Positions 23,730 to 32,470 of a DNA stretch of 38,731 nucleotides are shown here, in pieces (the first letter of the stretch is position 1; every line of letters starts with the position of its first letter). This stretch comes from Streptomyces sp. (GTDB lineage: Bacteria > Actinomycetota > Actinomycetes > Streptomycetales > Streptomycetaceae): contig JABFVM010000162.1 in the NCBI GenBank assembly GCA_013362785.1, positions 1 to 38,731 of the forward strand. The letters run 5' to 3'. Made by a program: the position numbers and the translations under genes. Under the pieces are notes generated by a model. That model searched no databases and was not told where the DNA came from. It saw only the letters and a program-made list of their open reading frames with translations.

Positions 23730-24395
23730 TCAGCCGGGCGGCGCCGACAGATAGATCAGGATGCCGCACACCTCGTCCACGATCTCACCGGCCTCCGTCT
23801 CGTCCTCGCAGTCGCCCAGCTCGCGTGCCGCCCCGCCGATGACGGTCGTCAGCACGCTCACCCGGACCCGGCCGGCGCGGCGGCGCTCGTCCACCTCCAG
23901 CAGCCGGGCGTTGCGCCGTACCCAAGCGCGGTCCCACTGGCGGCGCAGCGCCTCGAAGCCCGCCGGACCGTCGTCCCCCGCGAGGAGCCCGGCGAGCCGT
24001 CGGCTGGCCCAGGCACCCTCCAGATACGCCCTGGCTCCCGCCACGAAGAGGGCGATGGGGTCGTCCACGCCCTGGCCGCGCCGCGCGGCCAGGGCGGCCG
24101 CGGTCCGGTGCTCCTGCTCCTCCCGGAACTCCTCCCACAGGGCCAGGTAGAGCCCTCGCTTTCCGCCGTAGTGCTGGAAGAGGGTGCCTGCCGGGATGCC
24201 TGAGCGTGCCGCGATCTCGGTGAGGCCGGTGTCGGTGTAACCGCGCTCGGCGAACACCTCCAGCGCGGCGTCCAGCAGTGCGCGCCGGACCGTCCGGTCC
24301 TGCCCGGTGTGCTCCACCGGCAGCCCCATGTCCCGCTGTCCGTCCGGCAGTTGACGTGCCGCCCCGGTACCGGCGGATTCCACCATGCCGCTCAC
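23730..24395 (-). CDS. TetR/AcrR-family regulator coupled to PucR
   Basis: This 221-aa regulator has an HTH at about 36-85, with RRALLDAALEVFAERGYTDT, LTEIAARSGIPAGTLFQHYG and KRGLYL. Its ATG overlaps the stop of the PucR gene by four bases, so the two are one unit. It is divergent from the Liv-type transporter and is a candidate controller of it, together with PucR. An N-terminal extension of about 30 residues is unlike the core family. Confidence 0.92.
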   Translation of the reverse strand: MSGMVESAGTGAARQLPDGQRDMGLPVEHTGQDRTVRRALLDAALEVFAERGYTDTGLTEIAARSGIPAGTLFQHYGGKRGLYLALWEEFREEQEHRTAAALAARRGQGVDDPIALFVAGARAYLEGAWASRRLAGLLAGDDGPAGFEALRRQWDRAWVRRNARLLEVDERRRAGRVRVSVLTTVIGGAARELGDCEDETEAGEIVDEVCGILIYLSAPPG

Positions 24396-25687
24396 GAGCA
24401 GTCCTCACTTTCCGCGGCCCCGTCGCGGATGGCGAGGGCGACCAGCAGTTCCAGAAGGTCGGCGATCCGGCGCGGATTGCGGCCGGTGCGTTCCTCGATC
24501 CGGCGCAACCGGTAGTGCGCCGTGTTGTGATGGATCCGCAGCCGGTCGGCGGCCAGCCGCAGATTGAGATCCGCCTCCGCGAAGGCCCGTACGGTGGCGG
24601 CGAGCGTGTCGCCGCGTCGGCGGTCCTCCTCCAGGAGAGCACGCACCCGGGGATCGACCAGTTGGCGTGCGAGGTCGTCGGCACGCAGCGCCAGGTAGTC
24701 GAAGGGGGACAGCCGCGGCAGCGCCGCCACCCCGCCCCCGCCCGGCACCAGGTCGAGGGCGGCCCGCGCCTCCTCGTAGGCGCGCGGCAGTTCGGCCGCG
24801 CCCTGTGCGACGGTGCTGATGCCCATGGAGAGCAGGGTTCCCTCCCGCGCGAGCCGCCGCTGCACGGCCTCGAAGTGGGCGCAGACGTCGTCCGCGTTCA
24901 TGCCGGCCCGGACCACGGGGACGGCCACCACCTCGCCGTGGCGCACGACGACCAGGGTTCGCCCGGCCCAGGGCCCGGCGAGGGTGATCGACGCGCTGGT
25001 GGCGTAACCGTTCTCGGCCGAGGTGAGATCGCCGGTGCGGGTGTCGTCCACGCACACCGCCACGACCGCCATCATCGGCGAGCGCGGTCCGATGCCGTAC
25101 GCCTGGGCCGCGGCGTACAGCGGCCCCCGCGCCGGTGCCATGCCTGCCAGGAGCTGGTCCAGGAGGTCCCGGCGCTCCCGGTCCGCGTCCGCCACCACGT
25201 GCTGCTGGTACTCGACGTAGGCCTGCGCGGCATGGGTGCTGGCGTAGTCGACGTACCGCATCAGCGGCGTGACGAGAGACAGCGCTGCCTGCTGGGCCTC
25301 GGCGGATGTGCCCGCACAGTGCAGCAGCGCGTCCCACAGCACTTGCCGCCCGACCCGGAAGGCACTGATCCAGTCCTCCAGGGCGAACCCCGCGCGTGCC
25401 CGGCGCATCGCCGCCCCGCGGCTGAACACCAGGTCCTCGGGGGCGATGTCCCGGTCGCCGGCCAGCGCCGCCAACTGCATCCGGTAGTGCTCAAGCACCT
25501 GCCCCCGCACGTCCTCGAAGAACCGCTCGTCCTGCAGCGCGTACGACGGGATCTCCGCGCGCATCACCTCTACGGCGGTCTCCGCCACCTCCTCGACCCG
25601 GTCGTGCACGGCATGCAGGATCCGCCACCGCTCCCGGCGGAGCGGTTCGGAGAGTCGAGGAGTGCCCAGGACGGGACCGCGAGGCAT
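24392..25687 (-). CDS. PucR-family transcriptional regulator
   Basis: This 431-aa protein ends in the PucR C-terminal HTH: TVRAFAEADLNLRLAADRL then IHHNTAHYRLRRIEERTGRN (about 360-405). The middle has a GGDEF-like domain (SMGISTVAQGAAELPRAYEE). The N-terminal all-helical part (about 20-170) is the RsbT co-antagonist-like region common in actinobacterial PucR proteins. Such regulators usually activate adjacent catabolic or transport genes in response to the substrate. Its start faces the Liv operon across 189 bases that hold nested palindromes. Confidence 0.92.
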   Translation of the reverse strand: MPRGPVLGTPRLSEPLRRERWRILHAVHDRVEEVAETAVEVMRAEIPSYALQDERFFEDVRGQVLEHYRMQLAALAGDRDIAPEDLVFSRGAAMRRARAGFALEDWISAFRVGRQVLWDALLHCAGTSAEAQQAALSLVTPLMRYVDYASTHAAQAYVEYQQHVVADADRERRDLLDQLLAGMAPARGPLYAAAQAYGIGPRSPMMAVVAVCVDDTRTGDLTSAENGYATSASITLAGPWAGRTLVVVRHGEVVAVPVVRAGMNADDVCAHFEAVQRRLAREGTLLSMGISTVAQGAAELPRAYEEARAALDLVPGGGGVAALPRLSPFDYLALRADDLARQLVDPRVRALLEEDRRRGDTLAATVRAFAEADLNLRLAADRLRIHHNTAHYRLRRIEERTGRNPRRIADLLELLVALAIRDGAAESEDCS

Positions 25688-25753
25688 GCCGCCGATCGTC
25701 GCCGTCCGCTTCGTGCTCCGTCAACAGTCCCGCCGTGAGACATCTCCCGGCAC

Positions 25754-25811
25754 CTGTGCGCGGCGCACAGTCCGGCGACCGGGAAGTTGGGTGCTCACAC
25801 CCAATGTGCGC
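25754..25811. promoter_or_regulatory. Nested palindromes between pucR and the ABC operon
   Basis: CTGTGCGC-G-GCGCACAG (25754-25770) is a perfect palindrome. TTGGGTG-CTCA-CACCCAA (25787-25804) is a second. A third TGTGCGC half-site (25805-25811) follows at once. They fill the divergent promoter space and suggest two different bound factors, fitting the PucR-TetR pair encoded alongside. Confidence 0.6.
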
Positions 25812-25876
25812 CTCGAACGCCCCGACCTACTGTGACGCTCGCCCACCCCCCAGCACGTCGGAAAGGGGCGTCACTC

Positions 25877-26635
25877 ATGCTCGCGGTCGACGGTATCACC
25901 GTGCGCTTCGGCGGGATCACGGCCTTGGACGGTGTCGCTTTCACCGTCGAGCCGGGCGCCGCCGTAGGGCTCATCGGGCCGAACGGAGCCGGCAAGACCA
26001 CCTTGTTCAACTGCCTCACCAGGCGCTGCACTCCCGACGAGGGAGAGGTGCGGTTCCAGGACGAGGACCTGCTGGCCCTCCCGCCGCACACCGTGGCGGC
26101 GCGCGGCATCGCCCGCACCTTCCAGAACCTGGGCCTGTTCCCGCAGCTCACGGTCCGGGAGAACGTCATGGTCGGCGCCCACAGCCGGGGGCGCACCGGA
26201 CACCTCGCCGCGGCGCTCCGGCTGCCCCGCGTCCGGCGGGAGGAGAGGGAACTACGTGATCAGGCGGACGACCTGCTACGGCGGCTCGGTCTGGCGGAAG
26301 TCGCCGACCACCCCGCCTCCGGGCTGCCGTTCGGCACGCTCAAACGCGTCGAACTCGCCCGAGCGCTCGCCGTACGGCCCCGGCTGCTGTTGCTCGACGA
26401 ACCCGTCAACGGGCTCAGCCACGGCGAGGTCGGCCAATTCGCGGATCTGGTCCGTTCGGTGCACCAGGACTTCGACCTCACCCTCGTGGTGGTCGAACAC
26501 CACATGGGCTTCGTGATGGGCCTGTGCGACAAGGTGATCTGCCTCGACTTCGGCCGCAAGATCGCCGAGGGCTCGCCGGAGCAGATCCAGCGCGACCCGG
26601 CGGTCGTCGAGGCCTACCTGGGGGTGGCCGCATGA
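25877..26635 (+). CDS. ABC transporter ATP-binding protein, LivG type
   Basis: This 252-aa ATPase of the branched-chain amino-acid (HAAT) family has Walker A GPNGAGKTT (34-42), IARTFQNLGLFPQLTVRENV (LivG-type Q-loop), the atypical LivG signature LPFGTLKRVELARAL in place of LSGGQ, and Walker B LLLLDEP. ATG 25877 has AAAGGGG upstream; the frame extension to 25787 runs through the operator region. It is first gene of the five-gene importer operon and overlaps the next gene by ATGA. HAAT systems also carry aromatic acids, amides and urea, so the substrate is open. Confidence 0.94.
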   Translation: MLAVDGITVRFGGITALDGVAFTVEPGAAVGLIGPNGAGKTTLFNCLTRRCTPDEGEVRFQDEDLLALPPHTVAARGIARTFQNLGLFPQLTVRENVMVGAHSRGRTGHLAAALRLPRVRREERELRDQADDLLRRLGLAEVADHPASGLPFGTLKRVELARALAVRPRLLLLDEPVNGLSHGEVGQFADLVRSVHQDFDLTLVVVEHHMGFVMGLCDKVICLDFGRKIAEGSPEQIQRDPAVVEAYLGVAA

Positions 26636-27438
26636 GCGAGCCCACCACCGACCCCGGCGAGGCCCAGGTGAACGCGGAGCCGGCGGACTTCCTGAAGATC
26701 ACCGGCCTGCACGCCGGATACGGCCAGGCCCGCGTGCTCCAAGGCCTCGACTTCTCCGTCGCGCGCGGCGAGGTGTGCGCGATCCTCGGGCCCAACGGCG
26801 CGGGCAAGACCACGACGCTGCGGGCCCTGTGTGGCATGGTCCGCGGTCGCGGCTCGGTCACCCTGAACGGTACGGAGCTGCTGGGCCGCTCGCCGGAGCA
26901 GGCGGCCAGGCTCGGCGTGGCGCATGTGCCCGAGGGGCGGGGCACCTTCAACGACCTGAGCGTCGAGGAGAACCTGCGCGTCGGTGCCCACCTGCGCGGC
27001 GCCCGCTGGCGCAGTCGCACCGAGCGTGCGGCCGTGGCGGCCGACCTGGAACGGATGTACGGCCACTTCCCCAAACTGCGCCAGCGGTCGCGTCAGGCCG
27101 CCGGCAGCCTCAGCGGCGGGGAACAGCAGATGCTCGCCATCGGCAGGGCCCTGATGCTGCGGCCCTCGCTGCTGCTCCTGGACGAGCCGTCGCTCGGGCT
27201 CGCCCCGCTGGTCACCCGCGAACTGTTCGAGATCGTCCGGGCCGTCAACGAGGAGGAACACACCACCGTGGTCGTCGTCGAGCAGAACGCCCAGCTCGCG
27301 CTGGACATCGCGCATCGGGCGCACGTACTGGAGGCCGGCCGGCTGGTGCTGTCCGGGCCGGCCCAGCAGATCCGGGAGGACGGGCAGGTCGCCGAGGTGT
27401 ACCTCGGTGTCTCCGTCGGCTCCCCGAAGGCCGGGTGA
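26632..27438 (+). CDS. ABC transporter ATP-binding protein, LivF type
   Basis: This 268-aa second ATPase has Walker A GPNGAGKTT (53-61), VPEGRGTFNDLSVEENL (LivF-type), signature LSGGEQQMLAIGRAL and Walker B LLLLDEPSLGLAP, followed by the H-loop-type VVVVEQNA. About 20 extra N-terminal residues precede the fold. It overlaps both neighbours by four bases. Confidence 0.94.
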   Translation: MSEPTTDPGEAQVNAEPADFLKITGLHAGYGQARVLQGLDFSVARGEVCAILGPNGAGKTTTLRALCGMVRGRGSVTLNGTELLGRSPEQAARLGVAHVPEGRGTFNDLSVEENLRVGAHLRGARWRSRTERAAVAADLERMYGHFPKLRQRSRQAAGSLSGGEQQMLAIGRALMLRPSLLLLDEPSLGLAPLVTRELFEIVRAVNEEEHTTVVVVEQNAQLALDIAHRAHVLEAGRLVLSGPAQQIREDGQVAEVYLGVSVGSPKAG

Positions 27439-28325
27439 GTGCCGTGACAGAGCTTCTCCAGCAAGTGGTGGAAGGGTTGGGCTCCGGCGCGGTGTACGCC
27501 GGCCTGGCGCTGGCCCTGGTGCTGATCCACCGGTTCACGGGGATCGTCAACTTCGCGCAGGGCGAGCTGGCCATGCTCTCGACGTACGTCGCCTGGCAGC
27601 TGATGGCGTCCGGGATGCCGTTCTGGCTCGCGCTGCCGGTCACCCTCGCGGTGTCCTTCGCCGGCGGCATGCTGGTCGAGCGGATCGTCATCCGCCCCGT
27701 GCAGGGCGCGCCCGAGCTGACCGTGGTCATCGTCACGGTCGGCCTGTTCGTCCTCGTCAACGCGATGGCCGGCCTGATCTGGTCGTTCACCGTGAAGGAC
27801 TTCCCGCAGCCGTTCCCCGACGGCGGGCTCGACCTGGCCGGGGTGCGCGTGGACTGGTCGACGCTCGGGATCATCGGCGTGGTGGCCGTCGTGATGGGCC
27901 TGCTGTACCTGCTGTTCCAGCACACCTCCATCGGCCTGGTGATGCGGGCGGCCGCCTGCAACCCCTCCTCCGCCCGGCTGTCCGGCATCCGGGTGGGCCG
28001 CGTGCGGATGCTCGGCTGGGGACTGGCCGCGACGGTCGGCGCGGTGTCGGGCGTACTCGTCGCCCCGCTGCTGTTCCTGGAGCCCAACATGATGGGCGGA
28101 GTGCTGATCTACGCGTTCGCCGCGGCCACACTCGGGGGCTTCGACAGCCCGGTCGGTGCGGTGGTCGGCGGCCTGTTCGTGGGCGTCGCCGAGACCCTGA
28201 CGGGGGCGTACGTGGACGTGATCGGCGCCGATCTGAAGGTGGGCGTCCCCCTGGCGATCATTCTGGCGGTGCTGCTGGTGCGGCCCCAGGGCCTGTTCGG
28301 ACGGGCGGCGGTGGAGCGCGCATGA
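27435..28325 (+). CDS. ABC transporter permease, LivH type
   Basis: This 296-aa inner-membrane permease has about eight hydrophobic segments and the LivH marks GAVYAGLALALVLIHRFTG, NFAQGELAML and the C-terminal GGFDSPVGAVVGGLFVGVAE. I chose GTG 27435, which overlaps the LivF stop (GTGA) and follows GAAGG. GTG 27444 is an alternative three codons on. It overlaps LivM by ATGA. Confidence 0.93.
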   Translation: MSAVTELLQQVVEGLGSGAVYAGLALALVLIHRFTGIVNFAQGELAMLSTYVAWQLMASGMPFWLALPVTLAVSFAGGMLVERIVIRPVQGAPELTVVIVTVGLFVLVNAMAGLIWSFTVKDFPQPFPDGGLDLAGVRVDWSTLGIIGVVAVVMGLLYLLFQHTSIGLVMRAAACNPSSARLSGIRVGRVRMLGWGLAATVGAVSGVLVAPLLFLEPNMMGGVLIYAFAAATLGGFDSPVGAVVGGLFVGVAETLTGAYVDVIGADLKVGVPLAIILAVLLVRPQGLFGRAAVERA

Positions 28326-29437
28326 GCACGATCGTCGTCACACTCGGCACGGACCGCGCCCGGCGCCTGCGGGCCGCGCTCACCGTCCTGCTCGCGGCGG
28401 CCGCCGCCATCGGCGCACCGTTCTACTTCGCCCCCTTCCAGGTCTTCCAGCTGACCATGGTGCTCCTGTACGCCGTGGCGCTGGCGGGACTCAACCTGCT
28501 GGTCGGCTTCGGCGGGCAGATCTCGCTCGGGCACGGTGCGTTCTTCGCGGCCGGGGCCTACACGGCGGCGGTCATGCTCGACCGGTACGACACCGCACAC
28601 CTGGCCACCCTGCCGGTCGCGGCCGCCGGATGCTTCCTGCTGGGCCTCGGGTTCGGAGTGCCCGCCCTGCGGCTGCGCGGACTGTACCTGGCCCTGGTCA
28701 CCCTCTCGTTCGCGGTGTTCCTGCCGCCCCTGCTCAAGCGGCTCGAACCGGTGACGGGCGGCTCCATGGGCCTGACCGTGGACAAGCTGCAGCCACCCGC
28801 CTGGAGCGGGCTCGCCGAGGACCAGTGGATGTACTTCGTCGTCCTCGCGATCACCGCGGTGGCCCTGCTGCTCGCCCGCAACCTGCTGCGATCCAGGGTC
28901 GGCCGGGCACTGCTCGCGGTGCGGGACAACGAGAGCGCCGCCGAGGTCATGGGCGTACGGCTGTCGCTGCACAAGACGCTCGCCTTCGCGTGGAGCGCGA
29001 TGTTCGCGGGTGTCGCCGGGTGTCTGTACACCTGGGTGATCGGGTTTGTCTCGCCCGACTCCTTCAGCTTCGTGCTGTCCATCACCCTGCTGGCCGGCCT
29101 GGTGGTCGGCGGGCTCGGCTCGCTGTACGGACCCCTGCTGGGGGCGGCGTTCGTGATGTACGTGCCGAGCGTCTCCCAGGACCTCAGCGAGGCGGCACCG
29201 GGAGTGGTGTTCGGCCTGCTGATCATCGCCGTGATGTTCGTGGCCCCGACGGGCCTGGCCGGTCTGCCGGGCCGCGTCCGGGCAGCCGTCGCCCGTCGCC
29301 TGCCCCGCCCCGCAGCCACCCCGACCACCCCAGCCACCCAGGCCGTATCCGAACCCTCCGCGACGGTCACCCCCGCGGAGCCCGCAGTTGCCGATGCCGA
29401 ACCCGTGGGCGCACCGCCCCGCACGGAAAAGGAATGA
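28322..29437 (+). CDS. ABC transporter permease, LivM type
   Basis: This 371-aa permease has about nine to ten membrane segments. LivM marks are ALAGLNLLVGFGGQISLGHG, LRLRGLYLALVTLSFA, SRVGRALLAVRDNESAAEVM and GGLGSLYGPLLGAAF. The last 50 or so residues are a Pro/Ala/Thr-rich cytoplasmic tail (about 318-371) not needed for the fold. It is translationally coupled to LivH. Confidence 0.93.
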   Translation: MSTIVVTLGTDRARRLRAALTVLLAAAAAIGAPFYFAPFQVFQLTMVLLYAVALAGLNLLVGFGGQISLGHGAFFAAGAYTAAVMLDRYDTAHLATLPVAAAGCFLLGLGFGVPALRLRGLYLALVTLSFAVFLPPLLKRLEPVTGGSMGLTVDKLQPPAWSGLAEDQWMYFVVLAITAVALLLARNLLRSRVGRALLAVRDNESAAEVMGVRLSLHKTLAFAWSAMFAGVAGCLYTWVIGFVSPDSFSFVLSITLLAGLVVGGLGSLYGPLLGAAFVMYVPSVSQDLSEAAPGVVFGLLIIAVMFVAPTGLAGLPGRVRAAVARRLPRPAATPTTPATQAVSEPSATVTPAEPAVADAEPVGAPPRTEKE

Positions 29438-29442
29438 ATCAC

Positions 29443-30720
29443 ATGCGCAAGACCACCGCACTGCGGGCGGCCGCTGCCGCGACCGCCGCGCTGCTCACCG
29501 CGACCGCCTGCGGCAGCCAGCGAGGGCAGGACTCCCAGGACACCGCCGCCGACGGCGCGTGCAAGGGCCAGCAGACCACCGGCATCACCGACAAGAGCAT
29601 CAAGCTGGGCGGGATCTACCCGCTGTCCGGACCCGCCTCCGCCTACGGCACGATCAGCAAGGGCGTGGCCGCCTACTTCGACCACGTCAACGACCAGGGC
29701 GGCATAGACGGCCGCAAGGTGGAGTTCATCGTCCGCGACGACGGCTACCAGCCGCCCAAGGCGGTCGAGGAGGCCCGAAGACTGGTCGAGCGGGAGAAGG
29801 TCTTCGCCGTGTTCCAGAGCCTTGGCACCCCCTCCACGGCAGCCGTCTGGGACTACCTCAACAAGCAGAAGGTGCCGCAGCCCTTCGTCGCCACGGGCGC
29901 CTCTGTCTGGGGAACGGACGACGAGCACCCCTGGACCATCGGCTGGCAGCCCAACTACGTGTCCGAGGCGCGCGTGTACGCCAAGTACCTCAAGGACGAG
30001 AAGCCCAAGGCCGAGGTCGCGGTCCTCTTCCAGAACGACGACTTCGGCAAGGACCTGCTCGGCGGGTTCAAGGAGGCCGTCGCCGGCAGCGGCGTCAAGG
30101 TGGTCGCCGAGGAGAGCTACGAGGTCACCGACCCCTCCCTCTCGGCGCAGATGACGAGCCTCGCCCGATCCAAGGCGGATGTGCTGCTCAACATCACCAC
30201 GCCCAAGTTCGGCAGCCAGGCCCTCGCCGCCGACGCCAGGAACACCAAGTGGAACCCGCTGCACATCGTCAACAACGTGTCCTCGTCCGCCGCCGTGCTC
30301 CAGCCCGTCGGGTTCAAGAACGTCCAGGGTGTGGTCTCGGCGACCTACTTCAAGGACCCCGCCGACCCGCAGTGGGCGGACGACCCCGAGATGAAGACCT
30401 ACACGAGCGCCCTGCACAAGTACGCCCCCGACGCCGACCCGGCCAACCAGTTCAACGCGTACGGCTGGGCCGTCGCCTCCAGCCTGCACAAGGCCCTGGA
30501 CACGATGAAGTGCCCGACCAGGGAAGGGCTGCGGGACGCGGTGCGCAACCTGAAGGACGTGAAGGTGGGCCTTCTGCTGCCCGGTGTCACCCTGTCCACG
30601 GGCCAGGACGACGCCTTCCCGCTCGAAACGATGCAGCTGATGCGGTTCAAGGGCGAGCGGTGGCAGCTGTTCGGCAAGCCGGTGGACACCCGCAAGGAGT
30701 TCGGTCCGCCGGCGAAGTGA
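29443..30720 (+). CDS. Lipoprotein substrate-binding protein of the Liv-type importer
   Basis: This 425-aa periplasmic-binding-type I protein opens with MRKTTALRAAAAAT and LLTATACGS, a lipoprotein signal with the lipid-anchored Cys near residue 23. The mature part contains IKLGGIYPLSGPASAYGTIS and VEFIVRDDGYQPPKAVEEAR, the family N-lobe. ATG 29443 lies about nine bases after AAAAGGA; ATG 29434, which overlaps the LivM stop, is too close to that site. It is last gene of the importer operon and probably sets its specificity. Large relatives of this type often bind aromatic or carboxylic acids. Confidence 0.94.
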   Translation: MRKTTALRAAAAATAALLTATACGSQRGQDSQDTAADGACKGQQTTGITDKSIKLGGIYPLSGPASAYGTISKGVAAYFDHVNDQGGIDGRKVEFIVRDDGYQPPKAVEEARRLVEREKVFAVFQSLGTPSTAAVWDYLNKQKVPQPFVATGASVWGTDDEHPWTIGWQPNYVSEARVYAKYLKDEKPKAEVAVLFQNDDFGKDLLGGFKEAVAGSGVKVVAEESYEVTDPSLSAQMTSLARSKADVLLNITTPKFGSQALAADARNTKWNPLHIVNNVSSSAAVLQPVGFKNVQGVVSATYFKDPADPQWADDPEMKTYTSALHKYAPDADPANQFNAYGWAVASSLHKALDTMKCPTREGLRDAVRNLKDVKVGLLLPGVTLSTGQDDAFPLETMQLMRFKGERWQLFGKPVDTRKEFGPPAK

Positions 30721-30723
30721 GTC

Positions 30724-30772
30724 GGCGGGGGCGGTCCCGGTCGATGCCCTTCCCCTCGGGACCACCCCCGCC
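30724..30772. terminator. Hairpin after the importer operon
   Basis: Sixteen-base arms GGCGGGGGCGGTCCCG (30724-30739) and its complement with one G-U-type mismatch (30757-30772). It lies three bases after the binding-protein stop and 27 bases beyond the convergent SDR end, so it may serve both. Confidence 0.75.
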
Positions 30773-30799
30773 ACCCGGAGCTGACAGGCGCCCACCTGC

Positions 30800-31612
30800 T
30801 CAGACGGCGTTGAGTCCGCCGTCCACCACCAGGCTCTGCCCCGTGATGTAGGAGGCGCGGTCGGAGAGCAGGAAGGTGACGGCCGCGGCCACCTCCCAGG
30901 CGGTGCCCTGGCGTCCGAGCGGTATGCGGTTGAACGAGGTGGAACGCGACGCCCGCCGGGCCGAGGCCTCGCGGCCCATCGGGGTGTCGATCAGACCCGG
31001 GACGACCAGGTTGGCACGGATCCCGCGCGGCCCGCCCTCCTTGGCGACATGACGGGTGAGACCGAACAGGCCCGCCTTGGAACTGTCGTAGGCGGGCGAG
31101 CCGGTGGCCGCGCGCAGCCCGGCCACGGAGCCGACGAAGACGATCGATCCTTTGTCGGCGATCGCGGGCAGTGCGTACTTGGCGGCGAGGAAGGGGGCGC
31201 TCAGGTTGAGCGAGAGCACGCGCTCCCACTGCTGCGGTGAGGTGTCCGCCAGGCCCGCGCCGAGACCGATGCCGACGTTGACCACGAGCGCGTCGAGCGC
31301 ACCGAGTTCGCGGACGGCCTCGGCGACCATGGCCGAGGACTGGGCCGGATCCGTGGCGTCACCGACCAAGGGCAGGCCACGGGCCTCCTCGTCGGCGACC
31401 AGGGCGGCGGTGGCCGCCGCGGCGGACGGGGAGACGTCGGCGCAGGCCACGGAGGCTCCCTCGCGGGCGGCGAGGACGGCCACCGCCCGCCCGTTGCCCA
31501 CCGGGGCCTTCGGATCGTCGCTGGGGCGGGTGCCCGCACCGATGACCAGTACATTCCGGCCGCTCAGGAGGCCGACCGGGTGGGTCGTGGCGGGACGGGG
31601 CTCAGACATCAC
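30800..31612 (-). CDS. SDR oxidoreductase with an insertion in the cofactor loop
   Basis: This 270-aa SDR has an unusual glycine motif: GAGTRPSDDPKAPVGNGRA, in which about ten residues are inserted into the usual TGxxxGxG loop. The rest is regular: VNVG (NNAG position), Ser in FVGSVAGL, Tyr and Lys in YDSSK and VVDGG near the end. The start is GTG 31612, with GGAAGG eight bases before it and overlapping the end of the upstream gene. ATG 31609 is an alternative. It forms an operon with the carboxymuconolactone-decarboxylase-like gene. Its substrate is unknown; the importer nearby suggests catabolism. Confidence 0.9.
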   Translation of the reverse strand: MMSEPRPATTHPVGLLSGRNVLVIGAGTRPSDDPKAPVGNGRAVAVLAAREGASVACADVSPSAAAATAALVADEEARGLPLVGDATDPAQSSAMVAEAVRELGALDALVVNVGIGLGAGLADTSPQQWERVLSLNLSAPFLAAKYALPAIADKGSIVFVGSVAGLRAATGSPAYDSSKAGLFGLTRHVAKEGGPRGIRANLVVPGLIDTPMGREASARRASRSTSFNRIPLGRQGTAWEVAAAVTFLLSDRASYITGQSLVVDGGLNAV

Positions 31613-32249
31613 CGGGTGCGCCTTCCATCATGTCCGCGCCGGCGCCGGCGGGCTCGGGCAGGGCTTCCGTGTCGTAGCCGGGCTCAAGCTGCGTACCGGC
31701 GGAGTTCAGGAAGAACGCCACCATGTGGTACTGGCCGACGAGCATGGTGATCTCGATCAGCTGTGCCTCGTCGTGGTCGGCGCCCAGTGCGGACCAGGTG
31801 GCCGCGGACAGGCGTGCGTCGCGGTGCAGTTCGTCGGCGGCGCGCAGCAGATGGGCGTCGGCCGGCGTCCACCCCTGGGCGTCCGGGCCCGCGCCGACCC
31901 GCCCGATCTCCTCGTCGGTGACCCCGGCGGCCCTGGCCAGCGGCACGTGGCGTCCCCATTCGTAAACGGCCCGGGTGTTGCAGGCGGTGCGCAGGATCAG
32001 CAGTTCCCGGCTTCGGGCCGGCAGACGGCCGTCGCGCAGCAGATAGCTGCCGAACGGCAGGAAGTGCCGGAAGAGATCGGGGTGCCGTACCAAGGTCGTG
32101 AAGATGTGGGCGAGGCGGCCGTCGGCGTCCTGGGGAATCGGGGCGAGCAGCTGCCGGGTGGACGGGTCCCAGCCGTCCTCGGGCAGTGGTGCGAGGCGCG
32201 GATCGGTGGCGGCGGCGCGGTGGGGTCGGTCATGGGGCTCGTCGGTCAT
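31602..32249 (-). CDS. Carboxymuconolactone decarboxylase/AhpD-fold protein
   Basis: This 215-aa all-helical protein of the carboxymuconolactone-decarboxylase family has FLPFGSYLLRDGRLPARSRE, LLILRTACNTRAVYEWGRHV and DELHRDARLSAATWSALG. It lacks the CxxC of AhpD peroxidase partners, keeping one Cys, which fits the decarboxylase-like branch. ATG 32249 begins where the family similarity begins; the frame runs on to 32480 without support. It is followed by the SDR (overlap 11 bases) and divergent from the second PucR gene. Confidence 0.88.
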   Translation of the reverse strand: MTDEPHDRPHRAAATDPRLAPLPEDGWDPSTRQLLAPIPQDADGRLAHIFTTLVRHPDLFRHFLPFGSYLLRDGRLPARSRELLILRTACNTRAVYEWGRHVPLARAAGVTDEEIGRVGAGPDAQGWTPADAHLLRAADELHRDARLSAATWSALGADHDEAQLIEITMLVGQYHMVAFFLNSAGTQLEPGYDTEALPEPAGAGADMMEGAPGDV

Positions 32250-32470
32250 GGCGGTCTCCGCACGGTTCGTCAGGATGGGTCGGTGGCACGGGAGCGGGTC
32301 CGAGCACGGTCGGGCGGCGCCTTGCTGCCTGCGCGCCGTTGCTCTCCTTCCCCGCGGTGCCACTGTGCTTTCGTGGGTGGGGAGTTGTCGACGGCTCCCC
32401 GGCCAAGGCCGCGGGGCGGCATGTTGTTCGGTCGCACAACGGCCGGTGGCAAGGGACGGAGGTGAGGTCC

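Noticed and set aside
32250..32470. Small gene in the gap before the second PucR
   Set aside because: Open frames there lack a ribosome site and codon bias; only a weak GTTGT-N8-ACAAC repeat is seen.
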